Below, one piece after another: positions 49,027-56,350 of a stretch of 64,000 nt of DNA. The number at the start of each line of letters is the position of its first letter. Within the stretch, counting starts at the first letter, position 1. Origin of the DNA: Chitinophagaceae bacterium (lineage in GTDB: Bacteria; Bacteroidota; Bacteroidia; Chitinophagales; Chitinophagaceae); contig PMSV01000023.1 in assembly GCA_003168265.1 (NCBI GenBank), forward strand, positions 260,001 to 324,000. Reading direction: 5' to 3'. Both the position numbers and the translations under genes were made by a program. The notes under the pieces were generated by a model. It was not told the DNA's origin and ran no database searches. It saw nothing but the letters and a program-made list of their open reading frames with translations.

Positions 49027-49131
49027 ATGGAGGGCTCTAATAACCAGGGTAAGAAAATAGCTGAAATGCTGACTATAGCCGTACTGGTTATTTATTTCAT
49101 ATTCATATTCATTAAATTTCTATTCGATTGA
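49027..49131 (+). CDS. 34-residue single-pass membrane peptide in the EPS operon
   Basis: The frame begins with the base after the GT stop codon (TAA then ATG) and ends four bases before the polymerase start, so it fills the gap exactly. The product is MEGSNNQGKKIAEM, then one hydrophobic helix of about 18 residues (LTIAVLVIYFIFIFIKFL), then Phe-Asp. A positive Lys-Lys before the helix predicts the N-terminus inside. I know no family for it. It could assist assembly of the polymerase or the Wzc-like protein. The tight packing on both sides favours a real gene. Confidence 0.6.
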   Translation: MEGSNNQGKKIAEMLTIAVLVIYFIFIFIKFLFD

Positions 49132-49135
49132 AAAA

Positions 49136-50650
49136 ATGCACGAATTAGATCAAATAAATAAATTCTCTTTTGCCCGGTTATTGAGGTATCAGATCTATGA
49201 CCGAAAGTTGAAATCTCCGCTTGGTGTGATACTGCTTACGCTAATCGCCGGTCTGATCGGTTATTTGGATGTGGCTGTGGATTATAGGGCCAGCTTTGGG
49301 CTTGCCGCATTATTCATGGCTGTGTTTTTTTTGATCATTTTCATGCGTTATCCCTATTTCGCCCTTTATTTGACCATTGCCTTTTCAGCTTTACCCAGCC
49401 TGCTTTCCCGGATCTTCATGGATACTTCTGTTAAAATCGAGTTTAGCAATATCGTGGATATTTTCACTATCCTGTTGTTTATTAGTATCAGTACCAAGCC
49501 TCAGATCATGTATGCAAATCCGGATGGCAGGAAGTTTTATGGAAACCCGATTACTACGACCTTCATCATACTGTTGATGTTTTATTTCATCGAAGCATTG
49601 AACCCGAATATGCACAGCATTTTAGGGTGGATCAGTTATGTGAGGAAATACATAGTCATTTTTCTTTCATTTTTTATTCTGTTCAAATTGCTGAATACCT
49701 GGGAACAGTTTAAATGGTTCATCATTTTCAATATTGTGTTGACCACGGCACTAGCCATATATGCATGCAAGCAGCAATGGTTTGGCATCACCAATTTTGA
49801 AATGAGATGGGCAACCGCTTCTCCTACGGGTTATATCATGCTTTTGCAGGGAGGCCTGTTGCGTAAATGGTCCACTCTATCGGATCCGGCGACTTCCGGA
49901 ATTTTATTTTCTTCTGTTTCATTGCAACTCATGATCCTGATTTTGCGCCTGAAGGGGGTTAAAATTAAAATTTTCCTTTCCATTGCTCTTATTTTCAACC
50001 TGATGGCGTATGCATATTCAGGCACCCGGACAGCCACGTTGATGATCATAGTCGGGGTAGTATTTTACTGTATAACGACCATTTACGAGAGACGTACTCT
50101 GATCTTTTTTGTCGTTTCCACAGTATCATTTATCACCCTCATGTTTATGCCTTTTTCTCCTCCTTCCATTGGCAGGATTCGAAGCACTTTCCAGGGCACC
50201 AAGGACATGTCTGCGGCTGTCAGAGAGTATGACAGGCACCAAATTCAGCCCTATCTTTACAAGCATCCGATGGGAGGAGGCATATTTACGTGTGGGATCG
50301 AAGGGCCTAAATACAATCCGGGCCATTATTTAATGTCCTTTCAGCCTGACAGCGGATATATGAAGACGCTTGCTGAACAGGGTATGATCGGACTTGCTGT
50401 ATTGCTCGTTACCTATTTCATGATCATGAGCAATGCACTGAAGATATTCTACAGGTTGAAAAAACCGGAATTGATGGACCATAGCATCGCATTGATCGTT
50501 ATGATGTTTTCGCTTATGGTTGGACAGTATTCACAATTTGCCCTGGGACCCTTCCCGCAATTACTTTCTTATTTGGGGGCTTTGGTCTTTTTGATAAAAT
50601 TGCCGGATCTCGATAATACTGATAAAAGTCAAAAACAGATCTCTAACTAG
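49136..50650 (+). CDS. O-antigen ligase/polymerase-like membrane protein (Wzy/WaaL type)
   Basis: 504 residues with about twelve membrane helices. A long periplasmic loop (about residues 340-420) contains the Arg and His-rich stretch IRSTFQGTKDMSAAVREYDR and HPMGGGIFTCGIE, followed by GHYLMSFQPDSGYMKTLAEQ. This G-x-G loop and the GLAVLLV helix are typical of the Wzy_C/O-antigen-ligase family. It should polymerise lipid-linked repeats or ligate the chain. Polymerase and ligase cannot be told apart by sequence. Confidence 0.86.
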   Translation: MHELDQINKFSFARLLRYQIYDRKLKSPLGVILLTLIAGLIGYLDVAVDYRASFGLAALFMAVFFLIIFMRYPYFALYLTIAFSALPSLLSRIFMDTSVKIEFSNIVDIFTILLFISISTKPQIMYANPDGRKFYGNPITTTFIILLMFYFIEALNPNMHSILGWISYVRKYIVIFLSFFILFKLLNTWEQFKWFIIFNIVLTTALAIYACKQQWFGITNFEMRWATASPTGYIMLLQGGLLRKWSTLSDPATSGILFSSVSLQLMILILRLKGVKIKIFLSIALIFNLMAYAYSGTRTATLMIIVGVVFYCITTIYERRTLIFFVVSTVSFITLMFMPFSPPSIGRIRSTFQGTKDMSAAVREYDRHQIQPYLYKHPMGGGIFTCGIEGPKYNPGHYLMSFQPDSGYMKTLAEQGMIGLAVLLVTYFMIMSNALKIFYRLKKPELMDHSIALIVMMFSLMVGQYSQFALGPFPQLLSYLGALVFLIKLPDLDNTDKSQKQISN

Positions 50651-50655
50651 ATATT

Positions 50656-51423
50656 ATGAAAAATTGTCTGATTCTGCTCCTTCTAATCTCACTGCGGATT
50701 GAGGCCCAAAATCCCCCAAAGCCGATACACGCCACTTCGACCTATAATCTGACGGATACTTCCAGAAATTACAATATGCGGGAAAAACTGGTGCAACTGG
50801 CCATGAACAATCCGCTTTTTGAGGAAAGTGACCGTATGACCAATGTAGCATATTATCAATTGCACCTTGCAAAGGGATCATGGCTTGCGGCAATTAACAT
50901 ACAAGGCAATCTGAATGAATATTCCATCGACCCGAGTGCTGCAGGTTATTCAACGATTACTACAGGTACCGGGACAGCTACGACAACAAGTAAAATCCTG
51001 AATCAAAGCTTTTACCCTAAATACAATTTTGGCCTCAGTCTTCCTCTGGATATATTTTCAAGAATTCCTGCCAATGTGAAGATTGCAAGGGAGAACTATC
51101 TTATTGCCCAGGCAAATAAAAATGAGCGATTCCGGGAGATCAAAGCACTCGTGTTAACATCCTATGAAGATTATCTTCTGTCCTGGCAAAAATTGCAAAT
51201 ACAGACTTCTATAACAAGCGACGCGTATACCAATTACCAATTGGCAGAGGACGATTTCCGGAAAAATGTAATAAAATCAGATGATTACAATAAGGCCTAT
51301 CGCAACTGGATCGCGGAGAAACTTACACAGTTAGAACTCCAAAGAAATCTGAATGTAACTAAGATCGAGCTGGAGCGTTACACCGGAGTCAGCCTGGATG
51401 AAATCCTGAAAGAAAATCAATAG
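50656..51423 (+). CDS. half-length TolC-like outer-membrane protein
   Basis: 255 residues, signal peptide at about 1-18 (ending IEAQ). The rest reads as one TolC-type repeat: a helix near 45-80, two beta-like segments (WLAAINIQGNLNEYSI and YNFGLSLPLDIFS), then long helices (NVKIARENYLIAQANKNERF to LERYTGVSLDEI). Typical TolC proteins have two such repeats and 400 or more residues, so this has about half. It closes the EPS operon, where a Wza-type export protein would be expected. Six bases separate it from the polymerase and none from the sucC stop. Confidence 0.75.
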   Translation: MKNCLILLLLISLRIEAQNPPKPIHATSTYNLTDTSRNYNMREKLVQLAMNNPLFEESDRMTNVAYYQLHLAKGSWLAAINIQGNLNEYSIDPSAAGYSTITTGTGTATTTSKILNQSFYPKYNFGLSLPLDIFSRIPANVKIARENYLIAQANKNERFREIKALVLTSYEDYLLSWQKLQIQTSITSDAYTNYQLAEDDFRKNVIKSDDYNKAYRNWIAEKLTQLELQRNLNVTKIELERYTGVSLDEILKENQ

Positions 51424-52635
51424 TTAAGCAACAGCTTTGTTTACAAGTGCAGCGGCTTCGCTGAGCAGGATGGCAGATTGAACCTTCAAGCCGCTTTCAT
51501 CAATCAGTTTTTTCGCTTCCACCGCGTTTGTTCCCTGCAGGCGAACGATGATCGGAACCTTGATATTTCCCATGCTCTTATAGGCATCGATCACCCCCTG
51601 GGCTACCCGATCACAGCGAACAATTCCTCCAAAAATATTGATCAGGATTGCCCTGACTTTCGGGTCTTTTAAAATTATCCTGAAGCCTGCTTCTACAGTT
51701 TGGGCATTTGCCGTGCCTCCTACATCCAGGAAATTGGCAGGCTCACCTCCGCTTAGTTTAATCATATCCATTGTTGCCATGGCCAGACCGGCTCCATTGA
51801 CCATGCATCCTACATTGCCATCCAATTTTACAAAGTTCAAATTGTATTTGCCAGCTTCTACTTCGGTTGGATCTTCTTCACTGATATCGCGTAAAGCTTC
51901 AAGCTCCGGATGCCGCATCAGTGCGTTGTCATCAAGGTTCATTTTGCAATCCACAGCAATGATTTTATCATCGCTTGTCTTGAACAGGGGATTTATTTCA
52001 AGCATGGAGCAATCCAGACCTACGTAGGCATTGTAGAGACTGGTAACGAATTTCACACAATTCTTAAAGGATTCGCCGCTTAGATTAAGATTGAAAGCTA
52101 TTTTTCTTGCCTGAAAGGGTTGTAAACCGCCACCAGGATGCACCCATTCCTTGTATATTTTATCAGGTGTCTTATGAGCTACCTCCTCAATATCCATCCC
52201 CCCTTCCGTGCTATACATAATGACGTTCTGACCTTTTGACCGATCAAGCAAAACTGAAAGATAGAATTCTTTGGTAGGTTGTGCGCCAGGATAATATACA
52301 TCCTGGGCAACCAGGACCTTGTTGACTATTTTTCCTGCCGGCCCGGTCTGAATCGTTACAAGTGTCCCTCCTAATAGATTACTTGCGATTTGTTTGATCT
52401 CTTCTGAACTTTTCCCTACCGCTACTCCCCGTTGTTCGGTTCCTTTGATTTTGCCTTTCCCACGACCACCGGCATGAATCTGTGCCTTCACAACCGCAAA
52501 ACTGTTTCCGAATTGAACCTTTAAATGCTTGTAGGCCTCTTCTGCAGCGCCTGCACTATCTACGGGAATCCCTTCCTGAACGGGAACATTGTATTTTTTC
52601 AACAATTCCTTAGCCTGGTATTCGTGAAGATTCAT
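51424..52635 (-). CDS. sucC: succinyl-CoA synthetase (ADP-forming) beta subunit
   Basis: 403 residues. Together with SucD it converts succinyl-CoA to succinate in the TCA cycle with ATP formation. The start MNLHEYQAKELLKKYNVPVQ is diagnostic, followed by the ATP-grasp region VVKAQIHAGGRGKGKIKGT near 48, EINPLF near 215, and the succinyl-CoA ligase domain INIFGGIVRCDRVAQGVIDA near 330. sucD is not adjacent, so the two subunit genes are split. The 3' end touches the TolC-like gene tail to tail with no bases or terminator between them. Confidence 0.95.
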   Translation of the reverse strand: MNLHEYQAKELLKKYNVPVQEGIPVDSAGAAEEAYKHLKVQFGNSFAVVKAQIHAGGRGKGKIKGTEQRGVAVGKSSEEIKQIASNLLGGTLVTIQTGPAGKIVNKVLVAQDVYYPGAQPTKEFYLSVLLDRSKGQNVIMYSTEGGMDIEEVAHKTPDKIYKEWVHPGGGLQPFQARKIAFNLNLSGESFKNCVKFVTSLYNAYVGLDCSMLEINPLFKTSDDKIIAVDCKMNLDDNALMRHPELEALRDISEEDPTEVEAGKYNLNFVKLDGNVGCMVNGAGLAMATMDMIKLSGGEPANFLDVGGTANAQTVEAGFRIILKDPKVRAILINIFGGIVRCDRVAQGVIDAYKSMGNIKVPIIVRLQGTNAVEAKKLIDESGLKVQSAILLSEAAALVNKAVA

Positions 52636-52673
52636 ACAGGTAAAATTTCGGCTAAGATAGTAAACAGTTTTTA

Positions 52674-52706
52674 TTGAAAGGTCTGGCTGTAATTTTCTTA
52701 AGTTTG
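52674..52706 (+). promoter_or_regulatory. promoter of the DUF6807 gene
   Basis: TTG at 52674-52676, a 22-base spacer and TAAGTTTG at 52699-52706 fit TTG-N-TAnnTTTG fully. The ATG at 52728 follows at the right distance, which supports it over the upstream in-frame codon. Confidence 0.6.
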
Positions 52707-52727
52707 GAAATTAATAAACCAAACCTG

Positions 52728-53768
52728 ATGCGCCTGTTTGCTGTTCTCTTTTTACAATGGATATTTTTTTCTATTGCTATTGGCCAAAAACACGAAATCC
52801 TATGTAAACCGGACAGTTCGGCTGCAAGAGTCCGAATCCTCGATAACGGTAGGCCTTTCACAACATTCATCTATGGAGCCCAATTAGAAAAGCCGATATT
52901 ATTTCCGCTTCTCGCTCCGGATGGAGCAACCCTAACCAGGGGGTTTCCGCTTGAACCCCGAAAAGGGGAACCGGCAGATCATCCTCACCATATTGGCCTT
53001 TGGATGAATTATGAGAATGTAAATGGTATTGACTTCTGGAATAATTCTTCTGCTGTGCCGGCGGGTAGGAAACAATTATATGGAAGGATAGTTACCATTG
53101 GCAGCATATATGTCGAAAATGGGCCCCAGGCAAGGCTGATTTATCATTCTAAGTGGTTGAAATTCAACAATAAATCTTTGATCAATGAAAAAACGGAGTA
53201 TATTTTTCAGGCGACGGACAAAATGAGGATAATCGACAGGGTGACAACGCTTACTGCAGTTCAGGACATTCTTTTTAAGGACGCTAAGGATGGGTTCCTG
53301 GGAATCCGGGTTGCCCATGAACTGGAACTGACTTCGAGGGAAAAGCGTCAATATGTGGATGACAAAGGCAACCTGACCACGGTCGAGGCTGATTCTGCCG
53401 TAACAGGGAATTATCTGACAAGTGAGAAAAAAGAAGGAGAGAGTGCATGGGGTACCCGTGCCGATTGGTGCCTTCTTTATGGAAAGATCGGTGGAGATAC
53501 TGTCAGCCTGGCGATACTCGATCATCCGGACAATCCCGGATATCCTTGCTATTGGCATGCCCGGGGTTACGGGTTATTTGCTGCCAACCCCCTTGGGCAA
53601 AAGATTTTTAGCAATAACAAGGAAGAATTGAATTTGACCTTAAGAAAAGGCGAGTCCGTGACTTTTCGTTATCGCATCCTGATCGCTTCAGGAAGATACC
53701 GTTTATCAGAGGATGAAATAAAGGATCAAAAACTTAAGTTTGAAAAGGAATATCGCCAAATAAAATAG
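52728..53768 (+). CDS. secreted DUF6807 (PmoA-like) protein
   Basis: 346 residues from the ATG at 52728. The frame is open upstream, but only this start puts the signal peptide (MRLFAVLFLQWIFFSIAIGQ) at the N-terminus and follows a promoter. Family landmarks are DHPHHIGLWMNYENVNGIDF near 87, GFLGIRVAHELE near 188, ILDHPDNPGYPCYWHARGYG near 276, and LRKGESVTFRYRILI near 310. The family is frequent in carbohydrate-using Bacteroidota. Despite its older PmoA name there is no evidence for an oxygenase. A sugar-related periplasmic role is a guess. Confidence 0.86.
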   Translation: MRLFAVLFLQWIFFSIAIGQKHEILCKPDSSAARVRILDNGRPFTTFIYGAQLEKPILFPLLAPDGATLTRGFPLEPRKGEPADHPHHIGLWMNYENVNGIDFWNNSSAVPAGRKQLYGRIVTIGSIYVENGPQARLIYHSKWLKFNNKSLINEKTEYIFQATDKMRIIDRVTTLTAVQDILFKDAKDGFLGIRVAHELELTSREKRQYVDDKGNLTTVEADSAVTGNYLTSEKKEGESAWGTRADWCLLYGKIGGDTVSLAILDHPDNPGYPCYWHARGYGLFAANPLGQKIFSNNKEELNLTLRKGESVTFRYRILIASGRYRLSEDEIKDQKLKFEKEYRQIK

Positions 53769-53827
53769 ATTTATAATTACAACACTATCAAAATCATTAA
53801 ATTCGCCTCACCAATCAAATTGATTTT

Positions 53828-54403
53828 ATGCAGTCAAAAAATTTATTAACGATCGTAATTATTGGGTTGCTCGTTATATTGACCTTCTGGGGATGCAATG
53901 GCTATAATAGCCTGGCACGCATGGACCAGGACGTAAAGGGTAATTGGAGCGCCGTGGAAGCCCAATACCAGCGGAAGAAAAATCTTTATGAGAATGTAGT
54001 GAATACGATTAAAGGTTCTGCCCGTAACGAGGATACTACGCTTATAAAAATTATCCAAATGCGTTCCCGCATCCCTTCTATCGATCCGAACAATCCACAG
54101 ACCTTGAATGATGCCAACAGGCAATTGGATCAAATGAAACAATCCATTCTGAATATCAACGTGGAGGCCTATCCGACAATACAAACAACACAGGCATTCA
54201 GGGATTTTCAGGCTCAAATTGAAGGCACGGAAAACAGGGTTACGGTAGCTATCAGGGATTGGTCTCAATCTGTGCAGGCATATAATACCAAAGTGGTGCA
54301 GTTCCCAGGTAAAATTCTGGCTTCCTTATTTGGTTTTAAGGAGAAACCTTATTTCCAATCCGATGCAGGTGCAAAGGATACCAAGGTTGATTTTGGCAGT
54401 TGA
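53828..54403 (+). CDS. LemA-family protein
   Basis: 191 residues. An N-terminal membrane helix (about 7-25) ends FWGCNG, so it could also be lipidated at that Cys. The family core MDQDVKGNWSAVEAQYQRKKNLYENVVNTIKG-type region near 35 and a long helical rod follow. LemA proteins are membrane-anchored helical bundles of unclear role. Here the gene leads a cluster with two TPM-domain genes, a very common LemA arrangement. Confidence 0.9.
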   Translation: MQSKNLLTIVIIGLLVILTFWGCNGYNSLARMDQDVKGNWSAVEAQYQRKKNLYENVVNTIKGSARNEDTTLIKIIQMRSRIPSIDPNNPQTLNDANRQLDQMKQSILNINVEAYPTIQTTQAFRDFQAQIEGTENRVTVAIRDWSQSVQAYNTKVVQFPGKILASLFGFKEKPYFQSDAGAKDTKVDFGS

Positions 54404-54475
54404 TCACCCTCGATTTTAATCAATAAAGCCCGTCCTTTTTTTGTAATATATTTTTCAACCGTCATAAGTATTTCA

Positions 54476-54931
54476 TTGTTCTCTATTATTAAGCGTAAAC
54501 ATTATTTCAATTCGATCGAGCAGGATCAGATCATCTCTGCAATCCGGGAGGCTGAGAAACAATCCAGTGGCGAGATCCGGCTTTTTGTGGAGGGGCGTTG
54601 CCGATATGTGAACCCGGTTCTTCGCGCCGAAGAGATCTTCTTACAACTGAAAATGGATCAAACAAAGGGCCGCAATGCCGTATTGGTCTATGTGGCTATG
54701 AAGGATAAACAATTAGCTGTTTATGGCGATCGGGGAATTCACGAAAAGGTTGGGGATGAATTCTGGAATCGGCAGATAGCTTCAATTCTTCAGCATTTTG
54801 ATAAGAAAAATTATGTGCATGGCCTGACGAAAATCATTGAAGAAACAGGCCAGGCCCTGGCCTCGCATTTTCCCTATGATCCGCAAGGGGATATTAATGA
54901 ATTGCCAGATGATATTGTTTACGGCAGGTAG
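54476..54931 (+). CDS. TPM-domain protein (short form)
   Basis: 151 residues. The TPM fold is seen in IISAIREAEKQSSGEIRLFV near residue 18, RNAVLVYVAMKDKQLAVYGD near 65 and GIHEKVGDEFWNRQI near 86. There is no signal peptide and no C-terminal helix, so it is cytoplasmic or held by partners. No ATG is available in frame. TTG at 54476 is the best start. It lies 72 bp after lemA and 17 bp before the larger TPM gene. Confidence 0.87.
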   Translation: MFSIIKRKHYFNSIEQDQIISAIREAEKQSSGEIRLFVEGRCRYVNPVLRAEEIFLQLKMDQTKGRNAVLVYVAMKDKQLAVYGDRGIHEKVGDEFWNRQIASILQHFDKKNYVHGLTKIIEETGQALASHFPYDPQGDINELPDDIVYGR

Positions 54932-54948
54932 TTAAACATCCGGAAGAA

Positions 54949-55725
54949 ATGAAGAAAATTTTATCCCTCCTAATTAGTTTTTCCATCCTGGCATTGAATG
55001 CTCAGGATATTCCGGCAAAACCCAACCCGCCCAGATTGGTCAACGATCTGGCCCATGTTTTGACCGCCGATCAAATCCAGACCCTGGAGAACAAGCTTGT
55101 TGCCTATGATGACAGTACCTCAATACAGATAGCAATTGTTACGGTTCCGACCACAGGTGATTATGATATTTCGGATTATGCCCTTAAAATACTCCGTAGC
55201 TGGGGAGTAGGTAATAAGAAGACGAACAATGGTTTGGTGATCCTGGCTGCAATGAATGACCATAAGGCCTTTATTGCTACGGGATATGGAATGGAAGGAT
55301 CGGTTCCGGACATCACGGCTAAAGAGATCATTGAAACGGATATTACTCCCCATTTTCGAAAACAGGACTTTTACGGCGGGTTCAGCAATGCAGCCGATGA
55401 CATCATCAAGGCTTCTGCAGGTGAGTATAAGGCTCCGCCCGGTTATGGCACACGCGGACAGCAACAGAATTCGGGAAGTATTATCGGTATCATAGTAATC
55501 GTAATTATCGTTCTTATTGTGATTTTTGGCAGAGGGGGCAGAGGTGGTGGCGGAATGTTCTCCGGATCCGGGATGCTTCCATGGATCATCGCTTCTATGA
55601 TGAGTAGTCGGGGCGGAGGCTGGTCGGGCGGCGGAGGCGGTGGTTTCGGAGGCGGCGGAGGTGGTGGATTCGGTGGATTTGGCGGAGGCGGCGGAGGTGG
55701 AGGAGGAGCTGGCGGAAGCTGGTAA
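54949..55725 (+). CDS. TPM-domain membrane protein with glycine-rich tail (YgcG-like)
   Basis: 258 residues. Signal peptide at about 1-18, TPM domain at about 25-150 (RLVNDLAHVLTADQIQTLEN, IQIAIVTVPTTGDYDISDYA, YGMEGSVPDITAKEI), one membrane helix near 180-195 (SIIGIIVIVIIVLIVIFG), then a tail almost wholly of Gly with Ser, Phe and Trp. The TPM domain should be periplasmic and the tail cytoplasmic. It ends the LemA-TPM-TPM cluster, possibly part of membrane stress or photosystem-repair-like quality control. That role is inferred from other bacteria. Confidence 0.9.
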   Translation: MKKILSLLISFSILALNAQDIPAKPNPPRLVNDLAHVLTADQIQTLENKLVAYDDSTSIQIAIVTVPTTGDYDISDYALKILRSWGVGNKKTNNGLVILAAMNDHKAFIATGYGMEGSVPDITAKEIIETDITPHFRKQDFYGGFSNAADDIIKASAGEYKAPPGYGTRGQQQNSGSIIGIIVIVIIVLIVIFGRGGRGGGGMFSGSGMLPWIIASMMSSRGGGWSGGGGGGFGGGGGGGFGGFGGGGGGGGGAGGSW

Positions 55726-55976
55726 AAGGTGTATGTGTAGCCAGAACACAAATTGCCCTTTCTATGGGTTAAATATGAATAGGCTGTAGCTGATCATCTA
55801 TTGGATGAATATAAGCCAGACGGATTTGTATACTTTATAAGGCAGAGAATTTGGAATATGAATGAATATTTTATAAAAAGGTGTTTTAGTTTATATTGTT
55901 ATTTAGCTGGACGAAATATTGTCAGATTCAAAAGTCCACATGACTTTTACCAATAATAGTGGAGTTAAAAATAAAA

Positions 55977-56168
55977 ATGAAAGATAGATATAAATATGGT
56001 GTCGGTTTCTGGTCAGGCTCTGGGATTTACAGCTTAATCAATATGATTATGAATCTTAATCATAGAAGCCAGAGTAAAATTTGGGTTTATGACTGTATTA
56101 TTACAGGCGTGTCTGTCTTTGGTTTGATTTTCTGTATTTATTTATTGAATAAAAGAAAAGAAAATTAA
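55977..56168 (+). CDS. small hypothetical membrane protein
   Basis: 63 residues from the ATG at 55977. Two hydrophobic stretches are visible, a weak one near residues 9-26 and a clear helix near 38-57 (CIITGVSVFGLIFCIYLLNK), followed by a basic tail. No family recognised. It lies alone in an AT-rich stretch between the TPM gene and the M1 peptidase terminator, and the local base composition is more AT-rich than its neighbours. Confidence 0.42.
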   Translation: MKDRYKYGVGFWSGSGIYSLINMIMNLNHRSQSKIWVYDCIITGVSVFGLIFCIYLLNKRKEN

Positions 56169-56290
56169 AATATTTTCCCTATCAGTCAATTTCAATCCTT
56201 CTCTTTGGGACTATTAAAATAGCCCTGTTTAGTGCCCAAAATTTATCCACAATTTTTCTTTTGTCCTGGCTACACTTACGCCTAAAATTC

Positions 56291-56325
56291 AAATTAAAAA
56301 GGCTGACCGAGGTCGGACAGCTTTC
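56291..56325 (-). terminator. intrinsic terminator of the M1 peptidase gene
   Basis: On the minus strand GCTG-T-CCG pairs with CGG-T-CAGC around a four-base loop, with one mismatched pair, followed by CTTTTTAATTT. It lies about 30 bases past the M1 stop codon. Confidence 0.7.
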
Positions 56326-56350
56326 AAAATATTTATTGCCCTTCTTTGAA

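Noticed and set aside
55443-55751. Proline-rich minus-strand frame
   Set aside because: It is the complement of the glycine-rich tail of the TPM protein, so the poly-proline is an artefact.
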